A DNA stretch of 64,000 nt from Spirometra erinaceieuropaei. Lineage: Eukaryota; Platyhelminthes; Cestoda; Diphyllobothriidea; Diphyllobothriidae. Below the pieces are notes generated by a model, which was not told where the DNA came from, made no database searches, and worked only from the letters and a program-made list of their open reading frames with translations. Shown here piece after piece: positions 22,820-34,579 of the stretch (position 1 is the stretch's first letter; the number at the start of each line of letters is the position of its first letter). A program made the position numbers and the translations under genes. The DNA lies in the NCBI GenBank assembly GCA_902702965.1, contig CACRXP010000001.1, positions 4,459,650 to 4,523,649 of the forward strand. Direction: 5' to 3'.

Positions 22820-23955
22820 CACTGCAATTTCATGGAGATTTTTTAACACTTGATGACATATTTAAAGCCCATTTCACAGTTATGGCTGATTCACCGCATG
22901 AATGCAAGAAACCATAAAACATTCCTTCCGCTTCTGAATACGCACACAACCTTTTAATCACGTCATAAATAAACTTTCAAGATCAAGTTCATGCAGAAAA
23001 TTCCACGCCTGCCGAATAGTCTCCTTCATTTGACCTTCCAGTTCTTTAGTTCGATTGGATAACAGTCCCCGTAGAGTTTCAGTTAGATTACTATCGGACC
23101 TCAGTGATGTCTAGTTCGTTGTGTTGATTCGATTGCTTCTTAATCAGTGTTTTTTCATTTGGGCCTGATGCATGTTAGGTCAGAATTCCTGTAACAACAA
23201 GCGCCCGCCGCTCTCTTTACACAAAAGGACAGAAACTGAGCAGAGGCTGCTTGATTGTATGCCTTTGTCTTATGCTTTCGCTGTAAAAAAACAAAATAAA
23301 CACTACTCAGACCATTACATTACCAACTTTGCAAGATAATTCACTGCTGTCTAAGAGCTGTTTATGCAGCTAATATTTGTAATATTCAGACTATACCGAT
23401 TAACTTTCTCTTCATCAAATAAGACCACCTTGCCTCACTAATCTGTCCCGATGACATGATCTCCATTCAGCCCAACAAGTCCATCGCTTCCTTAAGAAAT
23501 TGGTTAACATGGTATTTTTTAAAAAGTTTTGATAAGCGAGTACTCATAATCTCATAATTATTCTATGAAGTGTAATCCTTGAAAATTTATCACGAAGTCC
23601 CTTTTGACACTTCGTACGCTATTGTTTCTTGTTTTTACTTCCCGTGGTGTTGTGTTTGGACTGATGTGCAAAGATTTCCCTCCTTCCAATTCGTAGCCTC
23701 TTATGGAAATTTTTACGAACTGCAATTTATTTGTTCAGCACGATGTTCAATCCCCTCGGTCATCGTTCAGTATCTCCACTGCTAAAACCATTGCATACAA
23801 CGGGAAGTCTCGTTTCGTTCTAAATTCCCCAACAGTACTACTTTGACACTGTAAAAGGAGAAAGAAAACTTAAATTCGTCATGTCTGAGGACAGTTCATT
23901 TCGTTACTACTACGCATCAGGTTGGCCTCACTCAACTGATCGTCGGCTATAATCT
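22820..23955. other. Intergenic, nothing recognised
   Basis: AT-rich, without supported features. Confidence 0.4.
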
Positions 23956-23959
23956 ATAA

Positions 23960-24563
23960 CTTGTACCGTGTGTCCCCGCAGCTGGGTGAGAACAGATGCG
24001 GAGACATGCGTGAGAACTGGCTTTTAGTGACAGCAGACACTTACTGCTTGCACTCCTCCTCCTCCTCCCTCACCTGGGGGGAGGGGTGTAATGACAGAGT
24101 CAGCAAGACCTGAGACGGGAGAAAGCGCAGGTAGCTGGCGCGGCGGAAACCCACACCTAGGCGTTCCATCATACTCCCTGGTCCACAACATGTCTTGACC
24201 AGGATTTCACACAACAAGAATGAAAGAGGGACGACTCAGATCCCACTAGGTGGGAGCGTCATTAGGGCCACATTAAGAGGGAGCCGTTGCAGCCAGACTA
24301 TCAGTCCTCCAGTCAATCATTCCATAAAAACACGCAATAGGTTTATTGGGAGATCCGAGTTATAGCCTCACTTGGAAACCTTCCAAGCCACAGTATTTAG
24401 TGCACCCTGATAAATCCAAGCACATTGGATTGTTTATAATGAGGAATATGCACTGGGAGTCAAAATCACACTTGCTCTTCTCTTTTCAGTGCGCCGGTCG
24501 ATTGCCCGAGCCGGTCGACTAGAAGAATAAGCCGTCGGTACGTCCCACACGCATGACCTGTCC

Positions 24564-24595
<32 letters not shown>

Positions 24596-24840
24596 CAGGA
24601 TTTCAAGTAAAGTCGATGGGCTGACCGGATCTCCCATGCGGCAGAGGAGCTACATGGAGAGGGAGTCAAAGAACACACTTCATACTTAACTGAGAGGTGC
24701 CGGTGATGTGAGGTAGCCGATATCACGCTCCCTATCAACTTCCGAGCACGAGTTTGTTGTTTACAGCCGGTCAGTTGTCTGATGAGGAAAGTGGGTGATG
24801 ATAACCAATGCCACATTAACTAACTGTTGATCTGCGTGAC
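23960..24840 (+). repeat. Family C repeat, long copy
   Basis: About 880 bp. Contains the common first block (CTCACCTGGGGGGAGG, GCAAGACCTGAGACGGG, CCTAGGCGTTCCATCATAC, CCTGGTCCACAACATG), then CACATTAAGAGGGAGCCGTTGCAGCC, CGAGTTATAGCCTCACTTGG, ACACGCATGACCTG and a CA tract. Parts recur inside the copy (GCCGGTC ... at 24.50 and 24.77 kb). The same long arrangement is at 49.9-50.9 kb. The 116-residue minus-strand frame across it reads through the CA tract and is not a gene. Confidence 0.65.
24567..24595. repeat. (CA)n microsatellite
   Basis: 29-base CA run inside family C, where the 50 kb copy has only CCCCCCAAACATAAGC, so it expanded after the copies separated. Confidence 0.95.
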
Positions 24841-24849
24841 AACCACATT

Positions 24850-25480
24850 CTGGTCATTCTCATAGATCGATATTACATTAAAAAAACTTTTATAATGGAC
24901 GCTTGTTTACAATGAAAGTTTGTCCTTTTTGTGCTTTCATGTAAAAACCGAGGTAAATACGTAAGATTGCAGAGACTGTTACCAAAAGAAGGTCACCTTG
25001 TTATTATAGGAAGGGTCGTAGTAGGTAGTTTTGCAAGACCTTTAAGACTTTCCTGTTTGCCTTAACGTTTCACATGTGAATCTACTGAGGTAAGTAACCA
25101 GAACCACGCTTCTGAATGAATTCCAAAACTGCTTCGGTGAATGGGGATTTCGAACTGCAGTAAGAGTACTGGTTTTGTTTTACCATATAAAACAGTGGTA
25201 TTACTTTCCTTTAGAAGTAAGATTTTATGTAGAACCGACCTTCCTACAAGTCTTAAAAGTTTTAAATACTTCGCTTTTTTCCATAAGCCATTAGTTTATC
25301 TACTTGGCTACAGAAGGCCGACGGAAAAATATCTACAGATTTGTGGCGGTGTTTTGGTGCTTTTGATTTCTAAAGGTGGGTGAAAAGAGGCAAAGTGGAA
25401 GAGAAACATGTCAATGTGAGGGAAGTGGCTTAACGGTGTAGATCAAGATAACCAGCTCTGCGGCCTCAACAAGGTAATAT
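24850..25480. other. Intergenic, nothing recognised
   Basis: No supported features. Confidence 0.4.
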
Positions 25481-25499
25481 TTAGTCATCAACTAAGCTG

Positions 25500-25835
25500 A
25501 CGATAATAATCCAGAAAGAGATTCTAAAAAAACGCCGTTTAGAGAAAAGAAGTCTAAACTGAAAGGACATGATGAAGGATAAGTGTGTGGTATTTTGTGA
25601 CTGGCATTCTCATAATTTCCGATACAAACGAAGATGCCAGTCCCGGGAACTAGTTTATAAAAAGTAGACATGATCGCTGGAAGAAGAGTTTCATTCTCCT
25701 GATGCTTCGAATTCTCGCCCGAACCCATCATCAGAGACAGTGACAGATACGGGTGATTTGTGAACAAGAAGTTACAGTATTTATAGGATGCAGTCGCTAT
25801 GCTACTGCATCTCATAATTTATCATCTGGCGGGTG
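25500..25835 (-). mobile_element. PLE tail fragment
   Basis: Minus strand, related to 1.07-1.32 kb: SLMMGSGENSKHQENETLLP in one frame against PLMMGSSENPERQAIELLVQ in the other. These frames read across a hammerhead-like motif, so they are markers of homology rather than a protein. Confidence 0.5.
25698..25734 (-). ncRNA. Hammerhead-like motif, decayed
   Basis: Minus strand: CTGATGA, helix II GGGTTC/GAATTC with wobbles, then CGAAGCATC where CGAAACGTC is expected. Helix I keeps three pairs. Probably inactive. Confidence 0.4.
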
Positions 25836-25849
25836 TTACTGTATATGTA

Positions 25850-26730
25850 CCGTTTTCGCACAATGGAAGAGTTTGAAAAAAGCGACGATTTAACATTTTA
25901 AAACAGACTTTCCATGGATATTGCGGTAGGTTGGTACTGGTCTAACGTGACAGACCGGTAGTTTCCCACCATTATTCTCCACCCACCGGGGGTTGCTATA
26001 AGTACCAAAAACTGCAAAACCTGAACACCTGTTTCGCACCCTGACCAGCACGGTCTCTGGTCATGCCAGTAAAAGGAAAGTTGATGAAATCACAGTATTT
26101 TTCGGGATTCTCAGCAAATTAGTGGAAAAGATGCCTGGCGTCCGTGCTTTGGCGTTTGTCTGTAAGAAGTACCAGAATGCGGCCGAGGAGGGACCTCATT
26201 CACTCATTTCCAATGCACTATACCGGCATTTCTCATCCTCTCGGACAGAAACCGACTTATTTGACAATTGTGCCATCTTCCATAGGAGTACGCAACTAAC
26301 CTTCCATCAACACCTCAAAGTCCACCATCTAAGGGACCGATTTCTGCATAAAAAACGGAATTCTCAATCCCGAGGTAGAACACACCAAAAGTGATTTTGA
26401 CTGACAATGGGCATGTCGCAATGCTGCAATATTGACCCGTATGTGGACATGGTCATAGTTCATATAAGCGTTTCGATAGTAGCATTAATGTATGCGAGTT
26501 TTGCGTTTTGTGCTTCTCAGAGTTATCCAATCACTAAGTGGCAAACGAATAGTGGTAGATTCGGTTATTTGTAGTAGCCACTCCAGCTGAACAAGGGATC
26601 CCGGCGAACCTATTGTTTAAATGAATCCTTTTGTTAATTGCACTATCATATATGGGTGACGGAGAATCCTGCACAATAAGGCATGCGATGGTTAAAAGGG
26701 AGCGCGGTTGGGAAGAATAAGTCAAATCCA
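25850..26730. other. Intergenic, nothing recognised
   Basis: A 90-residue frame at 26,122-26,394 has no family I recognise. Confidence 0.35.
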
Positions 26731-27486
26731 CATACAGTGAGTGACCGGCCTCATGAAATGTTTGCTGAAATTCTGAAATGCGTTTTCGACTAGGAAGGAT
26801 TACTTGGCCGCGGTTGTAATGCTGATTATCTTAGGGCATATTCTTATAACATTTCGGACTCGGCAGGATATCCACTTTTAATTGCACTTCTTTTCAATCT
26901 CCTGTAGAAAGCGTGCTTGGTAAAAATGACTACTTAAGTAGCATGCATTTTTCCCATTGATTTTCGATGGTCTTGGAAATTTAAATTTATTTTATAGAAA
27001 CCACAAACAAAAATATGCCTTCTTTTAGTCAATCAATAGAGAATCACTTCTTCTTTATATTTTATACTTAAGAAAGGAGTATTATTGGGTTTTAAAAAAG
27101 TTTTTAATTATGAAACTTTTTAAGACCGCGAAATGTCCATTCACATAGCATCGTACCTGGCCGTTTACCACTGCTCCTCATGAAATGTACAACATGGTCC
27201 GCATCCACTGCAAAATTTTATGGACCCTGTATGATATCTCTTTAATGGCATAGAAAAATATGTGATTTTCTTTACGCGGAACGCATGCACCTTGTAGAGT
27301 GAAATCACTAAACGCTAATGCAATAAATGATCAGGCTCCAAATTATTCGGCAATTAGAAAACTTTTTTAAAACCAAATAATACTCCTTCCTTAAGTATAA
27401 AATATAAAGAGGACGTAATTTTCTATTGATTGACTAAAATAAAGCATATTTTTATTTATGGTTTCTATAAAATATTCTATATAAAA

Positions 27487-27722
27487 TATTCTATATATAT
27501 ATATTCTATAAAACCAGGCAAGTATCAAGGCTGACGCAATCAAGACCAGCAGGAACAATCAACGCATTACTCTGATGATGGAAACGAGAGGGTTTCCGAA
27601 ACGTCAGTACAAATATAACTCGGTCCATGAATTCGCCCCATCTTCTTCTTCGTCTTCTTCGGGGGATGATGAACGGGATACAATATCTGGACCTCGAATC
27701 TTTACCCATATCAATAAAAATA
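27487..27722 (+). mobile_element. PLE tail inserted in LTIR element
   Basis: Begins after a TATATA-rich junction and carries TCAAGACCAGCAGGAACAA, the hammerhead motif, then GGTCCATGAATTCGCCCC, a TCTTC-rich stretch and GATGATGAACGGGATA ... TCTGGAC. The same order is seen, inverted, at 33.2-33.34 kb behind a GIY-YIG coding region, which identifies it as a severely 5'-truncated PLE. Confidence 0.65.
27572..27605 (+). ncRNA. Hammerhead motif (PLE class), intact core
   Basis: CTGATGA, helix II GGAAAC/GTTTCC (6 bp, loop GAGAGG), GAAAC, GTC. Helix I is TACT before the core and AGTA after GTC. All conserved core bases are present. Helix III is AC/GU without a loop, so cleavage would need two molecules or a different register. 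Hammerheads in PLEs are established knowledge; activity of this copy is not shown. Confidence 0.65.
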
Positions 27723-27979
27723 TATTTAAATTTCCAAGACCATCAAAAATCAATGGGTAAAATGCATGTTACTTAAGTAGCCATTTTTTACCGAGCACGC
27801 TTTCAACAGGCGATTTAAAAGAAGTGCATTTAAAAGCGGACATCTTGCCGAGTCCGAAATGTTATAAGAGTATGCCGCAAGATAAGCAGTATTACAACCG
27901 CGACCAAGTAATGCTTCCTAATCGAAAACGCATTTTAGAATTTCAGCCAACATTTCATGAGATAGGTCACTCACTGTAT

Positions 27980-30650
27980 AATCAAGATGGAACTGTTCCG
28001 TGCGTGCCGCAACATGTGACATCATCCGAACTAACTGCCTCCCGCAGGTACCACATTCTGTTACTTTAATGAACCATTGCGATCGACCCGTGAAATATAT
28101 GGAAATACAAAGCGAGAAACTAGTATGCGTGCGTTTGATACACTTCACGAGAGTTCTGCGTTCATTATTTCGGGCGCATTAATTTTGTGGAAACATTGCT
28201 TTCAAACTCGAACCGCTCTTTGCCTGCACACGCATCTACATTTGCATGGCGTGATTTTGGAGTGACTTGGGACGATTTTTATGACTGTGCACTATGGCAG
28301 TATGAAGCACACCAAAACGGAAAACATGTGCCCTGAAACGGGAACAAGTCTGCGCACCCCCGAATTCCAGTCGGGTGTGTTCTACCTACTGAACTGCCTT
28401 CCGACCACTTGAATAATCGATATTTCCTTCCTCGCTCGCTCGCGCGGAAAGAAAAGGTTTATTTATTCAACGACTTTTCTGTTGAAATTGAAGGAGAAAA
28501 CCTTTTGCTTGGAGAAGTTTTGCACATTTACTTCATACACGGTGGTCAACTAAACAACTCAAGTATCCTCTTAGGCCCCACGCCCGTAAGCCTTTAGGGA
28601 AGAGACCATGGGTGGCACAGTGTCAGTAAGAGCCTTAAAGAAATAGTTTATAGGGGTCTTGGAGAGGATGCCTACCGTGCAGATTTTTGTAAATATTAAC
28701 CAGATGCCAGCATTCTACGGTTCAGATTTTTCGGCATCAGAGACCCTACTGAATGACCATCTAAAACATAATGGTAAGTTAATGTAGAGCAATACGAAAC
28801 AAGTGCCAACGTCGAAATATTAGGGCGACATCTTCATGTATTTAATCCTCTGGCTAAACGTTCTGGTTGACCATAAACCGCAATTTTGTCCCTTTTTAGC
28901 CGGGGGTGGATTGTCTACGTCGGAAGACTGTTTGGCTTTTCGTAGAAATAGTAAACGAGGGAATGGACTGTCTAATCATATTCGTTCCTCGTAATAATCA
29001 TAGCTTTGTGAAAATTGCTGCAGAAAGGACGTTCTTTGAGCATCCTTTTTGTGTTCGGTTAACAAGTGTGGGACTAACCATGACAAATATGCCAAAAATG
29101 TGATCTGAATATCCGAATGCCGCGTATATGCCGCACTTCCTAGTCAAAGGGCTACGTATCTGCTCTCATGGGAGGGGGGTCGGAGGCATGCCGTATTAAC
29201 AAACACCCTTTCTAATAAACTACCTTTGTTTTGTGATAGATTGAAAGGTTAGAAAATCAGTGCACTTTATCGCGTCTTATCAATTTTATGGCATCCTAAG
29301 TATCTATTTATTAGTTTAAATTACTACAGATTAAAGACCTGAGACGTAAGACGTATATTGAGAGAACACGGTTTGGGTTTTACTCTTTTATGCCAAATAG
29401 TTTTGTTCACATATAACTTATTAAAATTTTCGCCCTAATTTTCATGTCCCAGAAATGTTATAAATTTGAGACGCGTGTTTTGTATGCATCTATTCTCTTT
29501 TAATACTCATCGCTTTCTCGACGTCGATCAGTGACAGAAGGTTGGTTGAGTTCGCATGCTCTGGCTCCAAACTGACACCAAAAACAGTCTGGCTCCAATC
29601 AGCATGATGTTTCAGACGCGTAGGACAAATCCTGCTATGTCCTGTACACCAGTAGCCCCAATTAATACATTCAGCTGCAGGATGAGCTGAATTACACAGT
29701 CATCGCTCACTTCCTCAATGTAGAAAATGATGGACAAGTTGACGTTCAATCTGCCACACCAGTAGGCTGTCATTAAAAGGATGAAGTGCCTCGATAGGGC
29801 TGGAAACCCACTTTTGCTGCTGTCTCGTCAGATCCCATTTCTTCTTATTCCCCCAATCTGCTACCTTATTCGGCCAGGCCCGGCAACGAAAAATGTCACC
29901 TTAAGCGACCATTAAGACCCTTAAAGCACGTCCAGTTGCATCCGCTGCGTGCCGCTGAGGGCAGTTCCCCAGCCCCTCCTCCCCCCCCCCCCGGACTATT
30001 CGTCTCCAGCACTTACTGGGTTATTCGCATACACTTACAGACGTATATGTATAAAAGCGCTGCACTTTTAGGCCGCCTTACTGCGCAGTCGAGTGAAAGG
30101 ATGCCAGGGTCGTGAAGGCGCAGGCGCATTTTCTTGCAACCTAAAGGCCTCTTCATCAAATGTCCCGGCTGCATCCCATCCCTCCGGACAAATAGCCAAC
30201 CACCCAGTTCCCTAGCATCCCACTGTTGGTCGTAGGAGGAGGCGCATGGAGGAGGTGGGGGACGTTAAAGAGGGTCAGACGCCTGCGTACGGAACATGTG
30301 TGTTGACGGAACAGCCCTGACTGAACTTTAAACAGCACTTCTGGCAGAGATCTTACGCCGGCAGCTTGCATACATAGGACGCAGTGTTTTCTAGTGCTTC
30401 TTTTTGGAGGCCATGTCGGTGTGCCGAAAAAGGACTCCTTCCAAGTGAATATCATTTGCATTTAATTAGCTTCACTCGGAGGTGCCAAGCTCGCTACGGT
30501 GCCTCCGTTTGCTGCGTCTGTTTTCTGGTCATCCACTGACTTTCAAAAGTCCTCCTATCCGTCTTCTTGCATTGATAGCGATTTCGGAATGCGTCGTTTG
30601 TATGGGACCGTAGGGCGATCTGCGTCACTGGGAGGGAGAAAACGGATTAT
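27980..30650. other. Intergenic; poly-C tract near 29.98 kb
   Basis: No gene recognised. A 101-residue minus-strand frame at 30,156-30,461 lies in GC-richer DNA but has no known motif. A C run lies at about 29,978-29,992. Confidence 0.35.
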
Positions 30651-30751
30651 GATGGTTGAAAGAATACGTTCATAGAAATTCGGTTGGCGAAATGATGGCT
30701 GACTTGCCTTTGGGCAAGAGAACCCCCAAAGTGCAAGAACGTGAGAGCGTA

Positions 30752-31095
30752 AACTGCTTTTTATGCGTAGGTAATATCATTCTGCTTATATCCTGCGCCG
30801 CTGTGCGGCTGCTGGTTGGACTCGAGAGAGAGTTCATAAGGCACAACGGAACGAGTGAGTTCCGTAAGAACGATCGGTGAACGCCCCCCACCGAACGAAA
30901 ACTGACAGGGCAACGGGCTCGTGGCTCAGTGGTTAGAGGCGTGGGCTTCTAACAAACAGGTCGCGAGTTCGAGCCTCGGGTGTGCCACACTTCGGGGTTG
31001 GGTATGACTGGCTGACGATGGCTAATAGGCCAGAAATGGTCATTCCAGTCTCGCCTGTCTTTCTCGGTTATATCATTCTGCCAATAATTAACGCA
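30752..31095 (+). mobile_element. Hammerhead SINE, tail-plus-full unit
   Basis: A body/tail part (TGCGCCGCTGTGCGGCTGCTGG ... AACGAGTGAGTTCCG ... CGATCGGTGAACGCC) runs straight into a tRNA-like head (30,915-30,986) with A box TGGCTCAGTGG and B box GAGTTCGAGCC. The anticodon-like loop CTTCTAA suggests descent from tRNA-Arg(TCT). Then comes the ribozyme (31,006-31,050) and a truncated body. Presumably transcribed by RNA polymerase III and moved by a LINE in trans (family knowledge). Confidence 0.75.
31006..31050 (+). ncRNA. Hammerhead ribozyme in SINE, intact core
   Basis: Helix I GACTGG/CCAGTC (6 bp), core CTGACGA, helix II TGGCT/GGCCA with loop AATA (5 bp, one wobble), GAA, helix III ATGG/TCAT, cleavage triplet ATT. 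Every conserved core base of the CUGANGA...GAA...NUH rule is present in 45 nt. Confidence 0.75.
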
Positions 31096-31099
31096 CCTT

Positions 31100-32555
31100 T
31101 AGTTAACTTGACATCCCGAAATCTCCAAACTCGCCGTCATGGGATCTAACGTCGAAATATTCATTTTTGCATAAAATGCGTTTTTTCTAAATAACTTTTA
31201 AGTGTGATGAGACGATGGGATCAATGGCAGACTATACTTATAAAATTTCTACTATTCTGCTGTGCGTAAAATAGAATTTTCCCAAATGTACATCTCGAAC
31301 AAGTCAAAGTTTTCATTTCATGTCTGTTCGCGGTGAACCTAAATGTCACAGTTGAATTTTCTTGAACCTCAGTATGTAGCGAGCTGGATAAATGACGAAG
31401 CATGTTGAAGCAGCAAATGAATTATTAACGCCGCAAACGATGATTTCTAGTCGGTGTTCGGTGACTTGTAAGCAAATTGGATAACAGCAGTGCAGTGTCA
31501 GCCCATTTACCCTCTTTCGTGTCTCTGGGTTCCACTGAAAATAAAAGATGTGAATTATTAAAAATGAATTTGAGAATAGTGGTTTGTCTAGCCCACACTC
31601 TCTCCTACAAGTTTCTCATGTGATCTGACTGTCACTCAAAAAAAACCTATCTCAGTAACCCGGATTTCTCGCTGAAAACAAGACCTCACAAAGCGGATCC
31701 GTGGCGACCTGATACGCACTTCTGAGGACAGAGTTATTCTGTCAGCATATAGAATACCAGTTCACGGCGTCTGACTCATCATGGTACTTGTCGGCTTTAT
31801 AATACTGAGGGAAGTCCACACAAAGGCGGCCTCACTCGCTCCTTTTCTTGCCTCTCTTATTGCGAGTCAGCGGTTATTTGCGCAGACCGAAGAATAGCAT
31901 TAGCAAAATGTCGGCGTAGCATGTAGCCTCCGTTCAAAGCTTGCAACTGGGATGACTGGTCCCTGTTCTGTCGCACTCAATAGCTTAGCGAATGCGCATT
32001 TGAGACATGCACAATTCCGAAACGTGCTGTTCAGCTCCAATTTCGGCGAATTAAACGACAGAAGTCCAATTCGCCCATGAGAGGTCCCAGCCTCACTATG
32101 CAGCCGCATAAGACCTGTGAATCACAGGTCGGCCGCTGAATATGCGATCATATTTGCATTTTAGACATGCTAAATATTTCATTGGCCAAACGTGAGTGCC
32201 AATAGTTCGTGTTCGACTTCAGAGTTTCATCAACTCTACGACCATTCCAGACAGAAAAAATAAGTCTACAATGCCTCATCACCTACAGAGATCTTTGCAC
32301 TTTATAGTAGTCTGCATCTGATAAAACTGCAGCCGTTACATGCGCATGTGAGGTATCTCTTTGCTATATAATGTAATTCGTTTTTGGCATCGGTCCAAGA
32401 CCTATTGAATCCAGGGTTTGGAATTGAAAGGGCAGGCGATTTTAAGCATACCTAGACTTTTATTTTAAAAAATGAGAAGGTATGAAGGTTGGCACGAAAT
32501 CGGACGATCCGGTGGTAAACATTATTCAATAATAGTCATGTAGATTGCCGAAAGC
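31100..32555. other. Intergenic, nothing recognised
   Basis: No supported features between two SINE loci. Confidence 0.4.
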
Positions 32556-32562
32556 CTTGACG

Positions 32563-32856
32563 GAGTACGTATATATATAATGGTGGAGGGACGTCCACCG
32601 ATCGTTCTTAGGGAACTCACTCGTTCCCTTGCGCCTTACAGGCTCTCTCTCGAGCCAAACCAGCAGCCGCAAAGCGGCGCATGATATAGGCAGAATGTTA
32701 ATACCCATAAAGACAAGGGAGACTGGAATTGCCATTTCTGGCTTATTAGCCGTCGTTAGCCAGCCATACCCAAGCCCGAAGTATGGAACACCCGAGCCTC
32801 GAACTCGCGACCTGTTAGTTTAGAAGTCCACGCCTCTACCCACTGGGCCACGATCG
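32563..32856 (-). mobile_element. Hammerhead SINE, minus copy
   Basis: Inverse of the unit: head at about 32,785-32,852, ribozyme 32,721-32,765, body and tail down to a TATATA end near 32,575. It abuts the next SINE head to head. Confidence 0.75.
32721..32765 (-). ncRNA. Hammerhead ribozyme, core mutated
   Basis: Helix I GGCTGG/CCAGTC and helix II GGCT/AGCC kept; core reads CTAACGA (G5 to A), helix III has one mismatch. Expected to be inactive. Confidence 0.6.
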
Positions 32857-33202
32857 GTGAGCGCCCCCCACCATTGTATATTCCCGATCGAAAACCGACA
32901 GGGCAACGGGCTCGTGGCTCAGTGGTTAGAGGCGTGGACTTCTAACTAACAGGTCGCGAGTTCGAGCCTCGGGTGTGCCATACTTCGAGGTTGGGTATGA
33001 CTGGCTGACAACGGCTAATAAGCCAGAAATGGCCATTCCAGTCTCGCTTGTCTTTGTCGGTAATACCATTCTGCCTGTATATCATGCGCCGCTGTGCGGC
33101 TGTTGGTTGGGCTCGAGAGAGAGCCCTTAAGGCACAACGGAACGAGTGAGTTCCGTATTAACGATCGGTGAGCGCCCCCTACCATTATATATATATGTAT
33201 AT
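32857..33202 (+). mobile_element. Hammerhead SINE, full-length copy
   Basis: Most complete unit: leader (CCCGATCGAAAACCGACAGGG), tRNA-like head 32,908-32,979, ribozyme, body (CGCCGCTGTGCGGCTGTTGG, AACGAGTGAGTTCCG), tail (CGATCGGTGAGCGCCCCCTACC) and a TATATA run. About 345 bp. Confidence 0.8.
32999..33043 (+). ncRNA. Hammerhead ribozyme, one core change
   Basis: All three helices perfect (GACTGG/CCAGTC; CGGCT AATA AGCC; ATGGCCAT), but the core reads CTGACAA (G8 to A), a change expected to stop cleavage. Confidence 0.65.
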
Positions 33203-34567
33203 CAACATGAATAAATATCTGGGGTCCAGATAAATTATCCCATTCATCATCCCGAAAAGAAGACAAAAAAGTGAAAGAGGTGATTCCATGGACCACACTG
33301 TATTTGTGCTGACGTTTTGAAAACTTTCTCACTTCCATCGTCAGAGTGGTGAGGTGTTTGCTCCTGCAAGCCCAGTGTCATCCTGTCTCGTCGCCTGTTT
33401 CGTGATGTAGGCATGCCTGACGCACGAACTCAAACCTGCGTTTTGGCGGTCTATTGGCTTTGGTTCTTCCGTGGCCAACCGCTGGCGCGCTTGTGCGACC
33501 TCTTTCCCTTGCCCGGTCGTCGTCACTGCTAGATCCGTGTGTCCGTGGGCCCTCCCCTCGTAATCTGACAGGCCGATCAGCTGTCGTTCCCTCTGTGAAT
33601 CACGTTCGGCTGTCTGGACGCGTCGGTGTGTCGATATCTCGCGTCGGTCGGGTGACCTCCGGATGGCTTCTTCCTCCCGCTGTGAAGGTGACAACTGTTG
33701 GGAGAGCCGCGATTTGCTCGACAATTCTGTCGACCCCGTCTGGATTGACTGGAGCCTTGTACGTAGTGTCTGGTAGGCCGGATGAAGATCAATGGCCCTG
33801 TTGATTGCGCCAAATGAGGACCAGCTTTCGAGCACCAGTCTGGCCATCTTGTTGCTGACTCGGCTGATGGCTCTCACTTGCCCTAAGGCGAAACTGTGCC
33901 TCTCCTCTTTTATTTGGCCATACACCAGTGACAGCCTATCCTGGCGGTTGACTGCATGCTGGTGCTCGTGCAATCTTGTGCAGAGGCGTTTGTCCGTTTC
34001 ACAAACGTAGCTCGCACTGCAATTTTGTCAGGGCATGCTGTAGATCACTGCTGATTGTTCCGTTGCCGGTAACTGGTTTCTGGGTCTCATTATCCGCTGT
34101 CTGATAGTAGAATCCGGTTTAAGGAACACCCCAATCCTAATAGGGCGCAGGATTCTTGCTGTCGTCTCTGAAACATTCCTCACTTAGGGGATCACGGGCC
34201 AGAACCTCGGCTTCAAACCGTTAGATCGTTCACGAGTAGACCCTCTTTGGCACTTCCGTATGAAGGATCGTGGGTAACCATTGGCTGTGAATAAGGAATG
34301 TAGGCATTTCGCTTCCTTCTTTCCTCCTTCGTCTTCGTCAATAAAATGTGTTTAAACTCGCTAAAAAAGAGTCCTGACACAACTGCGTTTGTGACTAATA
34401 CGGTGGTTACTTCGGAATTGGAGGATACGTCTAGTAACCGTTGCCTTGCGGTATACAGTAGTTCTGGTCTCCCCATTAGCCATCCTTGTGACATTTACGT
34501 CAAGGAATGGCAACTGGTTGTTGTTTTCCTCCTCCATTGTAAATTGGATGTCGACGAATATTGACAC
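33203..34567 (-). pseudogene. Penelope-like element: RT end plus GIY-YIG
   Basis: Minus strand. At 34.36-34.57 kb: FVDIQFTMEEENNNQLPFLDV and VYRKATVTRR ... CVRTLF, the region after RT motif C. After a decayed linker, RIGVFLKPDSTIRQRIMRP leads to a GIY-YIG domain (AVIYSMP ... SASYVCET, then RLHEHQHAVNRQDRLSLVYG and KMARLVLESW, residues 1-210 of the frame at 33,341-33,973). A TGA stands at the Cys position after SMP. The tail at 33.2-33.34 kb holds a hammerhead-like motif. The 5' part is cut by the SINE at 34.6 kb. Confidence 0.75.
33300..33340 (-). ncRNA. Hammerhead-like motif in PLE tail
   Basis: Minus strand: CTGACGA, helix II GGAAG/TTTTC with wobbles, then AAAAC and GTC. G12 is lost and helix I is weak. 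Its position just after the GIY-YIG frame ties this motif class to PLEs. Confidence 0.5.
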
Positions 34568-34579
34568 TATATATAGGCA

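Larger units (their letters stand above)
26735..27976. mobile_element. LTIR element with nested insertion
   Basis: TA on both sides and an exact 12-bp terminal inverted repeat (CAGTGAGTGACC ... GGTCACTCACTG), the clearest ends of the family here. Arms and centre follow the other members. The length of 1242 bp is explained by a PLE tail of about 235 bp inserted in the right half. Confidence 0.8.

Noticed and set aside
24466..24816. 116-residue minus-strand frame
   Set aside because: Reads through the CA microsatellite (a Cys-Val repeat) inside family C.
30915..30986. Possible functional tRNA-Arg(TCT) gene
   Set aside because: Boxes A and B and the anticodon-like loop are present, but the acceptor ends do not pair and the same sequence occurs several times with SINE body attached, so it is a SINE head.
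33454..33804. 116-residue plus-strand frame
   Set aside because: Shadow of the minus-strand PLE endonuclease frame.
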